Shown in pieces: positions 1-8,550 of a stretch of 40,621 nt of DNA. The first letter of the stretch is position 1, and every line of letters begins with the position of its first letter. The DNA is from a virus. The notes under the pieces are model-generated. The model made no database searches. It saw only the letters and a program-made list of their open reading frames with translations, and was not told where the DNA came from. Position numbers and translations under genes: made by a program. Where the stretch lies: the IMG/VR virus record IMGVR_UViG_3300031839_001552, positions 1 to 40,621 of that record; one strand, given 5' to 3'.

Positions 1-95
1 TCGTTCCGGTACACCTGCACATCGGCGCCCAACTCGGCCAGATACTGCACCACGTTGTAGGTGAAGGAATCGTAGTTATCGATCATCAGCAGCAT
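1..95 (-). CDS. trpG: TrpG, anthranilate synthase glutamine amidotransferase subunit (5' end only)
   Basis: The minus strand encodes 31 codons from ATG at 95-93, beginning [19 protein letters not shown], the typical start of the class I glutamine amidotransferase subunit of anthranilate synthase (TrpG/PabA). The enzyme supplies ammonia from glutamine to TrpE in the first committed step of tryptophan synthesis in the cytoplasm. The gene runs off the left edge. The first seven codons and everything upstream come from the prophage: the bacterial sequence resumes after the 16-bp att core at 76-91. A phage-borne GGGAGG (plus 107-112) serves as Shine-Dalgarno. TrpE lies about 40 kb away on the other side of the prophage, so the two subunits are no longer adjacent. 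Confidence 0.93.
   Translation of the reverse strand, partial: MLLMIDNYDSFTYNVVQYLAELGADVQVYRN
76..91. other. attL core (16-bp direct repeat with attR)
   Basis: TTATCGATCATCAGCA occurs here and again at 40212-40227. Past the core the two copies share a further CATA after one mismatch (G here, A at the right end). The core lies within codons 2-7 of trpG. The distance between the copies gives an excised phage of about 40,136 bp. The core is small and coding, not a tRNA 3' end as is common for this integrase class. Confidence 0.88.
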
Positions 96-106
96 AGCGG
101 CTTTAA

Positions 107-122
107 CCTCCCGTTATAACGG
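107..122 (-). promoter_or_regulatory. Phage-supplied ribosome binding site for trpG, overlapping a palindrome
   Basis: On the minus strand GGGAGG (plus 107-112) lies 11 nt upstream of the trpG ATG. It overlaps a perfect 12-bp palindrome, CCGTTATAACGG, at 111-122. The native trpG leader left at the right end uses a different site (GGAGGAACGG, close to 40232-40245). The prophage therefore carries its own translation signal for the gene it enters. Confidence 0.6.
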
Positions 123-147
123 TAAAAAGTGTCGCCATGCTGTCGAG

Positions 148-172
148 GTTACTCACAATGTTACTCACAGTG
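148..172. repeat. Integrase arm-type site pair, left arm
   Basis: Two GTTACTCACA decamers (148-157 and 160-169) sit in direct orientation inside a 25-bp sequence that is repeated exactly at 40076-40100 beside the integrase gene. Paired decamers flanking a core are the arrangement of arm-type sites for tyrosine integrases. Assignment as integrase arms is inferred from position and repetition. Confidence 0.75.
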
Positions 173-207
173 GCTTTCGCTTGAACGTGTGCGTTTAGAG
201 GCGAACG

Positions 208-236
208 ATTATTGCAGCCGGCAGGCGGCGGTACAA
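208..236 (-). promoter_or_regulatory. Weak candidate promoter toward trpG
   Basis: The minus strand carries TTGTAC (plus 231-236) and AATAAT (plus 208-213) separated by 17 bp. The -10 matches consensus at five of six positions and the -35 at three. Transcription would start about 100 nt before trpG. It is the best candidate seen in the gene-free 96-354 stretch, but read-through from the 355-1383 unit could serve instead. Confidence 0.25.
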
Positions 237-354
237 TACTCAGATACTTGGGGTGCGCATCGACGTTTTGATTGGAGGGGGCTATTAAGTGCCAGGCAAC
301 AATGGCAGATCGTGAACTTGGTCCTTCCTAAATTCTATCACTCCCAGAGCGCAC

Positions 355-1152
355 TCACTGAGTTTCTGCTGGCTGCTCCTCAAACGCTGAGAAGGACAGC
401 TGCCGGCCGCTTGAGTTACTTGCAAGTGAGTCGAAAACTGACGGAGAGAAGAGAGAGCAGCTTATTATTTCGCGCCTCGGAATTACAACTCGGAAATAGT
501 TGAGTTTACTGAAATCTGGATTCTCTCCAAACAAACCTTCTTCTTCGTAAAGCCCTTCATAACTTCGGTTTATTTTCAGTTCGAGGTCTTCTGACTGGCG
601 ATATCCGCTATAAAACGGAACCAACGCTATCGAGTCGATCTGGCTGTCTTCGACGAACACGTCGAAAATGATTCCAATGTAGCACTTTCTGGAGTCCAGA
701 GTTATGGAGACAAACTCGAGCTCTAGAGCTCCCTGCAGGAAGAGGCTTTCCATCTCATCAGCTTTGCAAATGGCTGCGAGCTTTTGAAGTCGTCTAACAG
801 GATCTTTGTACTCTGAGCGCTCGCGTATCCCAAACAGGCTGGACAGGCCAAGTGCTATAAGCGCAATGCAGAGCTCTGCTTTGGATATTGAGTTGGAGCT
901 ATATTCGTTTATCTTGGAGCTAAGGGTTGCTAGGTCGAACCCAAACTTACTGAGTACGATCGAAGGCAAATCAAACGCGTCGAGAAAAACTGTAAATAGA
1001 ACCGCGCCCAGAACAGCGAAGAATCCGTGCTTTGCTACTTCAAAGTAGGAGTCCCAGCCAGTTGCTCTTTTTTGTCTATACCGAGCTGGTATGTGGAGAG
1101 AGGTGTAGATATAACCACAAACTAGTACGAAAGCGACATATAAAACACCCAT
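355..1152 (-). CDS. Predicted three-helix membrane protein of unknown function (cargo gene)
   Basis: This 265-residue protein is not recognised. Hydrophobic segments lie at about residues 1-20, 43-62 and 92-110. They are followed by a soluble domain of about 150 residues rich in Glu and Ser, presumably cytoplasmic. It starts 6 bp after the stop of the small upstream gene, so the two form one unit. No strong Shine-Dalgarno is seen at the ATG, which suggests translational coupling. The DNA is visibly less GC-rich than the late genes and sits at the attL end, a common place for acquired cargo. An effector in a defence or exclusion system is possible, but nothing in the sequence proves it. Confidence 0.7.
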   Translation of the reverse strand: MGVLYVAFVLVCGYIYTSLHIPARYRQKRATGWDSYFEVAKHGFFAVLGAVLFTVFLDAFDLPSIVLSKFGFDLATLSSKINEYSSNSISKAELCIALIALGLSSLFGIRERSEYKDPVRRLQKLAAICKADEMESLFLQGALELEFVSITLDSRKCYIGIIFDVFVEDSQIDSIALVPFYSGYRQSEDLELKINRSYEGLYEEEGLFGENPDFSKLNYFRVVIPRREIISCSLFSPSVFDSLASNSSGRQLSFSAFEEQPAETQ

Positions 1153-1158
1153 GCCGCA

Positions 1159-1383
1159 CTATGCGCTGCTATTTTTCAGCTTGTGCTGTCGCAGCGTATT
1201 CAGGCGATTTTTGAGAACGCGCTTAACCTGATCACTCTCAAAGTTCACTTGCACGTTTCCGTCGTCGTCTACTTTGTGTGACTCGGCTGAAATCTCGAGG
1301 GTATTCTGGAACGAATAGTCAGCCTCTGCAGCCACTCTACGCCTGCTAAGTGCATCTCTCAGCTCCAAAATTCTTAAGTCCAT
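1159..1383 (-). CDS. Small unknown protein upstream of the membrane protein
   Basis: It is a charged 74-residue protein, mostly helical in composition at both ends, with a basic C-terminus and no recognised family. ATG at 1383-1381 is preferred because GGGTGA lies 6 nt upstream. An in-frame GTG three codons earlier (1392) is possible. The stop is 6 bp before the membrane-protein gene, so it is probably the first gene of a two-gene operon. A small soluble protein followed by a membrane protein could be an antitoxin/toxin or sensor/effector pair. That is only a suggestion from arrangement. Confidence 0.55.
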   Translation of the reverse strand: MDLRILELRDALSRRRVAAEADYSFQNTLEISAESHKVDDDGNVQVNFESDQVKRVLKNRLNTLRQHKLKNSSA

Positions 1384-1392
1384 ACAAATCAC

Positions 1393-1749
1393 CCAACCGC
1401 GAAAGTGAGGAGGAAGTCTTTCTGATATATAACGCTAGCCCAATGCAATAGCATTGTCTGTAAGATATATCTCACAAAGCAATGGGCCTTTTGGCCAGCC
1501 CATAGGATGTTTTTCTGCGCAGTGGCATCAGAGAGAAAGCTGAAAACTGCTCGGCTTGGGGCAGGCGACCCCAGCATTATGAGTGCTACCAGCGATTATA
1601 ACTAGCTGATTTTAATAAGGTCGTGTCGGCCGCCCTCGCCCACATTATCCTATCAATGCACATCTACGTTCATGGTGTGGCCACAAAATGCCCACAGGGA
1701 TAAATAGAGCCTTGCGTTCAACTGAGCTTCAATCTGGAATTGGAGCTTC
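1393..1749. other. Gene-poor stretch between cargo units
   Basis: I see no convincing gene. A 62-codon minus-strand frame (1389-1577) lacks a ribosome site. On the minus strand a perfect TATAAT lies at plus 1595-1600 and may be the -10 of the 1159-1383 unit, although no good -35 is present. Near 1724-1752 an imperfect inverted repeat (AGCTTCAAT / ATTGGAGCT) could end transcription of the lipoprotein gene, but it lacks a strong T-run. Confidence 0.4.
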
Positions 1750-3111
1750 TTATTGGACTTGAACTGGTTGATACTCTTCAACACTGCTCAGACCATCAAT
1801 AGCGAAGTTTAAGTTCCAATTGTCTTCTGGATTGGACAAGAAGATCGTCGCTGCCACTGCGTAGAAATCGCCCAAAGACCCTTTCGATATGCAAAGGTGA
1901 CAATACATCTTCGCGGGCCCATTCCCTCCGCTTCCTGCCCAAAAATTCACGTTTTTGCCTGAGGACGGAGCAAGAGACTCTCTGACAGTAACACCAACAT
2001 TTAATGAATAGGAGCCTCCCGTATCAGGAATATTTGGGCCGTAGCTCCGAAAGTAGTCCCCATTTATTCTCGCAACAACCCCGCTGTCATGCATCGATGA
2101 CGCGTTCTTATTTGCGTCTAGCTCTTTGTTACCTGCATTCCCACTGGAAACGTTAATTTCTATTGCTAATGGTTGAATCAGTCCTGATGAATGGTAATTC
2201 AGATTGTCGAGACCGCTATGACCCAGTTCAACGTTTTTTAGGTATGTTTCAGCCCCATTGCTGTCGATACCAAAGTTGATTGCATGAAGAATCACTGAGT
2301 TCTGAATATAAAGCCGAGGAGCTACACCACCATCGGAGTTTGCCTGGAAACCATGATTGCCACCCTCGAGTTGAACACCCTCAATTAGCAAAGCGCGATC
2401 TCCGCTTATTGAATTAACGGAGGTGGTTAACAGGACGAGGTTAGAGCTTGGCGGAGCATCGTCAAATGTCCGGACGAAGAGCTCTTTGGTCTGTGTATCA
2501 TAGTACCAAGATCCAGGAGCTTCACCGACAGTTTGGGAGTCTGCGGCCCGAGACATCGTTCGGTAATCGTCAGAGAGGACCTTGCTGACTCGTCTATAGA
2601 TTGTAGTCGAGAAAGTTGATTCAAGGCCGGGTACTGGATCAAATGAGTATTCGGATGGGTCTTCACCCATCCGAATGATTGTTTTTTCTGTGGATGAAGC
2701 ACGGATCGCAATGTTTTGTTGGGGCTCGTATCCGTCAAGGCCATCGTAATGTATACCGGGAGCAAGCCAGATTGTTCCTGCATCTTGTCTTTGGGCTGCA
2801 GCCTTTATCGTTTTCAGCGGCTTATCCGAAGTTCCCGGATTTGAATCGTTACCCTCATCCCAGTCAACGAAATATTCGCCGGTGGGGCATTCCTCGCTGG
2901 AATTCCACAACTGATTCAGGTCCAAAGCAACGGATGCTCGGCCTTGTGAATCTATCGTATAGGTTGAGAAGGGTAGGCGCTCGAAGCCTTCCGGAACTTG
3001 GAATCTAACACCTTGGGTTTGGGGTTTTTCTTCCGTAGAAACCGGCGAGTCTGATCCGCCACCGCCGCAACCAGACAGGCCAAGAATTAAAAAACAAACG
3101 GCGCGCCACAT
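1750..3111 (-). CDS. Lipoprotein with tailspike-like beta-helix domain, paralogue of the adjacent tailspike
   Basis: The 453-residue product begins with a lipoprotein signal peptide: hydrophobic residues 3-12, then lipobox LSGC with the acylated Cys at 15. Gly at +2 predicts outer-membrane sorting. After a short linker, residues from about 35 to the end align along their whole length with residues from about 325 to the end of the neighbouring tailspike. Shared blocks include PGSWY, GLDN-NYH, SSMHDSG (identical) and a block starting RING-Y (11 of 17 identical). The region looks like a right-handed parallel beta-helix. It lacks the tailspike head-binding part, so it cannot be assembled on a virion in the usual way. 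It sits 86 bp downstream of the tailspike stop. The start has only a weak Shine-Dalgarno. Receptor masking or receptor modification on the lysogen surface is inferred. Confidence 0.85.
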   Translation of the reverse strand: MWRAVCFLILGLSGCGGGGSDSPVSTEEKPQTQGVRFQVPEGFERLPFSTYTIDSQGRASVALDLNQLWNSSEECPTGEYFVDWDEGNDSNPGTSDKPLKTIKAAAQRQDAGTIWLAPGIHYDGLDGYEPQQNIAIRASSTEKTIIRMGEDPSEYSFDPVPGLESTFSTTIYRRVSKVLSDDYRTMSRAADSQTVGEAPGSWYYDTQTKELFVRTFDDAPPSSNLVLLTTSVNSISGDRALLIEGVQLEGGNHGFQANSDGGVAPRLYIQNSVILHAINFGIDSNGAETYLKNVELGHSGLDNLNYHSSGLIQPLAIEINVSSGNAGNKELDANKNASSMHDSGVVARINGDYFRSYGPNIPDTGGSYSLNVGVTVRESLAPSSGKNVNFWAGSGGNGPAKMYCHLCISKGSLGDFYAVAATIFLSNPEDNWNLNFAIDGLSSVEEYQPVQVQ

Positions 3112-3197
3112 AAAAGATCCGAGTTCAGAGTTTTGTGGAACCCTACCTTAATACGCAGCATGGTCGCAATTGAGGGAATGCCTGTTTTTGAAAGTTA

Positions 3198-5444
3198 CTA
3201 TTTTGGCCAGTACTGAGTGACGTGATCTGACGGGTTTGCCTCTGTGATGGCATCGGAATCGACTGATTCACAAACATTTAAAGTTGAACCATCACCGTCA
3301 GCGTAGTAGTCATGGACTGACCGCTTCGAAACGGTTTTATGGCAGAACATGGTGCCAACGAAGCCCGGGGCGCCAATGGCAAAGTTCCTGTTTTGCCCAT
3401 CGCTTGGCGCGATGCTGTCCTCGGCAAGCGTGCAAACATTGAGCGAAACTCCGTTAGTCGTGTCTATAACATTTGGTCCATAGTTACCGTAGTATTCTCC
3501 GTTAATTCGGATGATGTTTCCGGAGTCGTGCATTGAAGACCCATTTTTATTTTCTGCGCCCCCTTTCTTAATACTTCCTGAGCCATAGCTTTTGACGTTT
3601 ATTTCAATAGCGTTGCAGTTAAGAGAGCCTGTTGAGTCCTCGTGGTAATTAAAGTTATCCAGGCCACATCCGTAGGCCACGACGTTTTCTACAAACGAGT
3701 CAGCACCGTCTGCGTCGAGCCCGAAGTTCAACGCGTATGATAGTTCCCCGCCATACATGTAAAAGCGAGGCTTGTTGCCATTTGCAGCGTAGGCTTTGAC
3801 TGGATCACCGCTTTGCCATTTAACGTTTTCCAGGAGAAGAGCTTTATTATCTTCAACACGAATACCTCCATTGGACTGCACAAGAAGATCCTGACCGGGC
3901 GCTGAATCAGTGTATCTCCTAACGTAAAGTGTGCTCGTCCCTGAATCGAAGTACCAACTGCCCGGATTGTTGTTCACCTCTGTTGCGCTAGAGCGTTCTG
4001 TTAAGCCTTTGTAGCGACCGTCTTCGTCAACTATTGTCGTGTCGAAAACGCCAAACGCTGAGCTTACCCCGGTTTCGTAGGTTGCAGAAAACCCACCAGA
4101 AACAGTCCACGATAGGTCAGAAGGATCAGGCCCATTCCAAATCGTTACAGGTTTTCCTGACCAACTTTTGATTTGCAGAAATGGTTTCGAATAAGAGGAA
4201 TCTACAACCATGCTTGCGCTGTTGTAGTTGGTTGCCGACTTTATCCAAATGATGCCCGCCGAGCCCAGTGCCAGAGCTGCGCTGATGGTCTTCTTTGGCA
4301 ATCGAACGTTTCCTTGGTTGCTGTCGTCGCCATTTTCATAGTCGACAAATACATCGACTATCGAAACGGCCTCATTGCTCAATGCGAAGTCTTTCACATT
4401 GAACGCGACCTCAGCTTTTCCACTGGCGCTAATGAAATAGTTAGCGAATGGAGCCCATGAAAAACCGGTAGGAAGGATATACTTTGGTCTTCCTCGAGAA
4501 ACTTTGGCGCCCACTCGTTGGGTCATTCCTGAAAAAATGGCCCCTTCCCCAATGAATTGGACATTCTGGAGGTTGCTCAGCAGGCCGCAAGAATAACTCC
4601 CTGGGGATAGCTCGATGTGATCGAGGTTATTGGAGCTGGCATAGTCAACGAGAGCCTGAAAAAGACTGGTGTCAGTGTCTCCAGTGCCTGGGAGGATGCC
4701 GGCACAGGCGCCCTTATTTCTGTTCCCAATAGCGACGAAACAACCTGTCCCGGTCGGATCAGCCTCACCAACTGCGCTCAAAAAATCTGCTAGCGTCGAC
4801 TTCTCACCTGACCAGGATACCGTTGGTGAAATGACGCTAATTCCGTTGTGATCCGATTTTGAGCGGCCTGAATCAAAGATGAAGGTACCTCCACCTTCAA
4901 TTGAACCTGAATAATAACCCTGCACAGCGTACTGAAATCCGTTGACGAGAGGCTGATTGGTCAGATCATCAATTCCAGAAACTTTAATTACGCGGCTGTT
5001 GACCGCAACTTCAACACTGGTGCCATCTTCCATTGTGACAATTGCAGCACCCTTTCCGCTCGCAGCAGTTGCGAGATCTTGACGCAGAACAGCATCCCCG
5101 CGGGCAACAAACGCTCCGCTCTCATTCATGCCGGCGCCGGTCGTGGTGTACGGCAAAACTGTTCCTGATGCAGCCGACCAGAATTGGCCTGCGTCGCGAA
5201 TGATCTGATTGTAGGCAGTTACCTCAATTCCCGCGGCGTAGTCACCGAGGAACTCATAGCCACTTGCAGCCAGGAAATCATTAAACGCTTTCTCCATGCC
5301 GGCGCGGCTCTTGCGTGGTTTCCCCAATCGATCGCGATACGTTTCTGCTGTGCCATTCTCCAGGTAATCTGCGTTCTTCGCGTTATCGAGCAGATCGCGG
5401 GGATCAGATGAGCCAACAGGGTTGCCGGTGTTGTACTTGGTCAT
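3198..5444 (-). CDS. Tailspike / receptor-binding tail protein with beta-helix domain
   Basis: This 748-residue protein starts at ATG 5444, with GGAG upstream. A TTG four codons earlier is less likely. Residues 1-90 resemble the N-terminal virion-attachment region of phage tail proteins (SSDPRDLLDNA, then a GTAE--RDRLGK stretch). The middle, about residues 205-310, is a Gly-rich beta-helix-like part like those of tailspikes. The C-terminal half (about 325-748) is the domain shared with the lipoprotein, including GLDN-NYH and SSMHDSG. Its expected job is binding, and perhaps enzymatically processing, a surface glycan at adsorption. It is the last gene of the late operon and lies after an intrinsic terminator. 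Its GC is lower than that of the tail genes, consistent with modular exchange of host-range genes. Confidence 0.85.
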   Translation of the reverse strand: MTKYNTGNPVGSSDPRDLLDNAKNADYLENGTAETYRDRLGKPRKSRAGMEKAFNDFLAASGYEFLGDYAAGIEVTAYNQIIRDAGQFWSAASGTVLPYTTTGAGMNESGAFVARGDAVLRQDLATAASGKGAAIVTMEDGTSVEVAVNSRVIKVSGIDDLTNQPLVNGFQYAVQGYYSGSIEGGGTFIFDSGRSKSDHNGISVISPTVSWSGEKSTLADFLSAVGEADPTGTGCFVAIGNRNKGACAGILPGTGDTDTSLFQALVDYASSNNLDHIELSPGSYSCGLLSNLQNVQFIGEGAIFSGMTQRVGAKVSRGRPKYILPTGFSWAPFANYFISASGKAEVAFNVKDFALSNEAVSIVDVFVDYENGDDSNQGNVRLPKKTISAALALGSAGIIWIKSATNYNSASMVVDSSYSKPFLQIKSWSGKPVTIWNGPDPSDLSWTVSGGFSATYETGVSSAFGVFDTTIVDEDGRYKGLTERSSATEVNNNPGSWYFDSGTSTLYVRRYTDSAPGQDLLVQSNGGIRVEDNKALLLENVKWQSGDPVKAYAANGNKPRFYMYGGELSYALNFGLDADGADSFVENVVAYGCGLDNFNYHEDSTGSLNCNAIEINVKSYGSGSIKKGGAENKNGSSMHDSGNIIRINGEYYGNYGPNVIDTTNGVSLNVCTLAEDSIAPSDGQNRNFAIGAPGFVGTMFCHKTVSKRSVHDYYADGDGSTLNVCESVDSDAITEANPSDHVTQYWPK

Positions 5445-5461
5445 GCGTTTCTCCAAGGCTT

Positions 5462-5487
5462 AAAAAAACCCGCTCAGGGCGGGTCGT
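5462..5487 (-). terminator. Intrinsic terminator between J-like gene and tailspike
   Basis: On the minus strand a CCCGCC/GCGGG stem is followed by an uninterrupted T-run (plus poly-A 5462-5468). It lies 17 bp past the J-like stop and ahead of the tailspike, so tailspike expression must tolerate or bypass it. Confidence 0.8.
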
Positions 5488-5504
5488 TTGTATCTTAGGT
5501 AGCT

Positions 5505-8162
5505 TTAAGCTGGGGTGTTGTCGTCATCGGCATACACGCGCTCATCGTAGTTGGTCGCCGTAACGCCAACAGAGAGCGGTCCGCTCGGACTGATTTCGGT
5601 AACCAAGGCCGGAAAGCTCCAGCGATCGGTTGTGCCAAAGTAAATATGGGTCGGCTCTCTGTCCGAAGGGGTGACGGCCGGCCATGGCTGAGGGATTGAG
5701 ACAAGCGCTGTGTATTTGTCAGGCCCTGGCGTTGCCGGAAACGGCCCGACAACTTCACCAGATTCGGAGCGGTAAGCAACCACGTGCGTTTTGCCTGCCT
5801 CGAACTCAAGCGGCTCAGAAACAACAATGCGATCAGCGCCGATGGATTGCAGAATGGAGGCCTTGCCGTAGCCGGGTATATCGTCCAAAAGCGGAACATA
5901 GGACAGATACTGGCTGTTCAGCGCGTCCAGCTCCGTTTCAAAGGAGTACGCCCAGCGGCGATAACGCTGTGCTCTTCTTCGTCTCATGCCGATTCGCCAG
6001 GCCCGAGTCTGGTCTGTGACGCCTTTGAGGTTTACTTTATCGAGCTTGACCGCCTGGTCTCCTGGAAGCAGACACTGGATTGTTTCCGTGGTCCAGGTGC
6101 CGGCCTTGGTGAACTCAACCTCTACGCCATCGGGCTCATCCACTTTCTTGCCCTGGAACTGCCGACGCAGCGGAGTCGTCATGTTCTCCGGGCTGTAGCC
6201 GTCCTCGAATTTTTCGCGCGGTTGGTCGCGGACTGGGGTGATGACGCCATTTTCCAGGGTCATTTCGGCAAATCCCGCCCTCAGAATAGTGTCGATCGCA
6301 TCCTTGGCGGTTCCATCTGAGAACACATAGTCAAAGGTGTCACCGCGAGGCGTCCAGATTGCCTCGTATCGCTCCATCTCATCCAGGTTGATCCGGTCGT
6401 CTGCGTATCCGAGGGACTTGGCGACGTAGCACGCAGCTGCGCTGATGCTCCTGGTTGCCGTGTTGGCCGTGAATTCGCCGTTGCTTATTGTGGGTAACTT
6501 GCGTGTGAATTCCAGGTTGATCTTGTTGTTGGAGCTGCTGGCAATCTCATCAGAACCGACAATATCCACGGCCATCGTGGTTATGCCTTCGTAACTCGTT
6601 ACCGTTGGCAATTTGCAGCGCAACGCCGTGAAGTCGAGCCGGTCCAATGAAGTGACTGAGACATCCTCTGCCCCCAGGCGGCTCACCCGGACCTCGGGCC
6701 GGATCGCCGAGGGCAGGTTGACGGTAAAGGTCCAGCCGAGCTGATCGCGGGTGCTACCGCTGACCGTCTCAATCTGTTCCTGCCAGGTGACAGAGCCGAC
6801 TTCGCGGTATTCGATTCGAATGTCCCGGCTTCTGCCGTTGATAGATTCGCCATCAACCACGCCCAAACCAGACGAAGCGAAAATGTCGACCTCAATTGTA
6901 TCGGTGGTTTCGCCATCCGGGCACACAACGAATGGCCCGGCTCTGTTGCCGGTGAATTCATCGGCGCTCCAAACAATCTCCAGGGTGACAGAAGCTGACG
7001 GCAGGTTTCCATCCCAGTCCGGATCAGGTGAACCGTCCGCTAGCTGACGCTCAACCTGAACCTCTGTGTCGCTGGGAATTGAGATAAGTGCGTACTCAGT
7101 GCCCGCTTTGTCGATGGACATGGCCCCGGACAGACCCGAGGAATCCGTTACAGGATCTCCGCCGGTTGTCTCCAGCTCAACCTCATCCTTGGTCGCGTTG
7201 ATCGTTGATACGACGTAGGTGCCATTCACGTCGACATTGGATTCGATGTTGACGGTCATGCCAGCGGTCAAGTGCTGGAAGTTACCATTGAAAACAAGTG
7301 TTGAACCAATGCCCGGGTCGGTGATGGTTATCGACTGAGTCATTTTAATAGAGCCATCGACCCCGGGCTCCCATAACTCGCCTACTGAAATGCCGGTTAT
7401 CGCATCGCCCGAAGCGGTGCCGGATCCGAAATACGTTCGCTCGTCATAGGTGACGCCCTTTAGGCGAAGGCCTGCACTGCCTTGCGTTCCACCAACTTCG
7501 GGCGATTGAAACCAGTTCTCGCAATTCGGGACACTCGAGAGGTCCGCGCCAGGCTCATAAATGGTGAAGTCCGCGTTGTTCAGCTCATCGATCGGCGTCT
7601 CACCGATTTTCACGGAGTCCGGATCAATCTCGTATTCGCCCACACCAATAGAAAGCAGCAAGCGAATCACCTGTGTTTTCCGGTCCTGGTAAAAGGTGCG
7701 GGGCTGATTCAGGTAATCCGGGTAACGAATGTAATAACCGAAACCTTCGGGGATTCCTTGGCCAAGCCTGGCGATATTGGCCCGAGCGTCAGCCGGATTT
7801 AACTGGCTACCCTGAGATCCCTGGCCGCCTTGCTGGCCGGGAATGTCGATCAGTGCCTCGATCGCCAGCTGAGGGCCCGCAATCGGTCCGAATACCGTCG
7901 GGAAAACAACGGCCAGGGCGTCGACCACATCGCCATAGGGAACCGGTCGAAACTCCACAACATCGCTTTGACTGATAACAACATCGGCCCAGTCCATCGG
8001 CTTAACGATAGAGCCGTTAATCATGCAGGAAATCGGCTGAGAATCACCGCGCCGGTAATTCGGCGTGAAGGATTTAACGAAGGCTTCAACGGTTAAGCCC
8101 GAACGATCGTAAGTCTCTGCCGGATCACCCGGCATGATGCTGCTGTAGACTTTAATCGTCAT
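5505..8162 (-). CDS. Tail tip attachment protein, lambda J-like host specificity protein
   Basis: The product has 885 residues from ATG 8162; an in-frame TTG at 8171 is the alternative. It is the largest virion protein here. It follows the NlpC-like and two small tail-tip genes in the order seen in lambda-like siphophages, where J forms the central hub of the tail tip and contacts the receptor. Visible features are an N-terminal domain with a beta-grasp-like start, a hydrophobic Ala/Val/Pro patch near residues 80-105, and fibronectin-like beta-rich segments in the middle (TVTLEIVW, VTWQEQIETVSG). Its start overlaps the end of the NlpC-like gene by 11 bp. Identity as J-like is supported by size, composition and synteny more than by a single motif. 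Confidence 0.82.
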   Translation of the reverse strand: MTIKVYSSIMPGDPAETYDRSGLTVEAFVKSFTPNYRRGDSQPISCMINGSIVKPMDWADVVISQSDVVEFRPVPYGDVVDALAVVFPTVFGPIAGPQLAIEALIDIPGQQGGQGSQGSQLNPADARANIARLGQGIPEGFGYYIRYPDYLNQPRTFYQDRKTQVIRLLLSIGVGEYEIDPDSVKIGETPIDELNNADFTIYEPGADLSSVPNCENWFQSPEVGGTQGSAGLRLKGVTYDERTYFGSGTASGDAITGISVGELWEPGVDGSIKMTQSITITDPGIGSTLVFNGNFQHLTAGMTVNIESNVDVNGTYVVSTINATKDEVELETTGGDPVTDSSGLSGAMSIDKAGTEYALISIPSDTEVQVERQLADGSPDPDWDGNLPSASVTLEIVWSADEFTGNRAGPFVVCPDGETTDTIEVDIFASSGLGVVDGESINGRSRDIRIEYREVGSVTWQEQIETVSGSTRDQLGWTFTVNLPSAIRPEVRVSRLGAEDVSVTSLDRLDFTALRCKLPTVTSYEGITTMAVDIVGSDEIASSSNNKINLEFTRKLPTISNGEFTANTATRSISAAACYVAKSLGYADDRINLDEMERYEAIWTPRGDTFDYVFSDGTAKDAIDTILRAGFAEMTLENGVITPVRDQPREKFEDGYSPENMTTPLRRQFQGKKVDEPDGVEVEFTKAGTWTTETIQCLLPGDQAVKLDKVNLKGVTDQTRAWRIGMRRRRAQRYRRWAYSFETELDALNSQYLSYVPLLDDIPGYGKASILQSIGADRIVVSEPLEFEAGKTHVVAYRSESGEVVGPFPATPGPDKYTALVSIPQPWPAVTPSDREPTHIYFGTTDRWSFPALVTEISPSGPLSVGVTATNYDERVYADDDNTPA

Positions 8163-8550
8163 AGTAAACAACCTTCAGAAACCGCTGCTCGAAATACCGC
8201 AAGTTGACCAGCCGCGGGCCATGTCCGCCTCGTCCGGGTTCATCGGTTTCCAGAATCATCCGCTTGCCGTCTACATCAACCACGATAGCGATGTGAGTGC
8301 AGAGGGATCCACGAAAGGCGCAAGCAATTGCTCCTGGTTGCGGTCTAACTTCACGGTAGTTTGGCGCCTCCGCTCGGACGGCCTCAGTGAGCGCTCGTTT
8401 GTCACTGCCCTCAACACCGCCATGAACCGCCATCCAGGGCTTGTTGAACAGATAAACGCGGGCCATCCGAACAATGCCGTAGCAGTCAGCGCCAGACTGG
8501 GAGCGCCCATTCGGCTCGTATGGAATCGCCAGGATTTCATCAAGGGTCAT
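8152..8550 (-). CDS. NlpC/P60-type tail assembly peptidase
   Basis: This 132-residue protein starts at ATG 8550, preferred over an upstream start at 8604 because GAGG lies just before it and a TAATG junction links it to the previous gene. The catalytic Cys is in SGADCYG (Cys23) and the His in CTHIAIV (His86), the layout of NlpC/P60 cysteine peptidases. In lambda-like phages the corresponding tail-tip protein may open peptidoglycan during DNA entry or act in tail-tip assembly. The third polar catalytic residue is not obvious. Confidence 0.85.
   Translation of the reverse strand: MTLDEILAIPYEPNGRSQSGADCYGIVRMARVYLFNKPWMAVHGGVEGSDKRALTEAVRAEAPNYREVRPQPGAIACAFRGSLCTHIAIVVDVDGKRMILETDEPGRGGHGPRLVNLRYFEQRFLKVVYYDD

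Noticed and set aside
129-503. 124-codon plus-strand frame at the left end
   Set aside because: It runs through the arm repeats and antisense to the membrane protein gene, has no ribosome site and no domain-like composition.
1389-1577. 62-codon minus-strand frame before the small cargo gene
   Set aside because: No Shine-Dalgarno and odd composition; it overlaps the candidate promoter region of the next gene.
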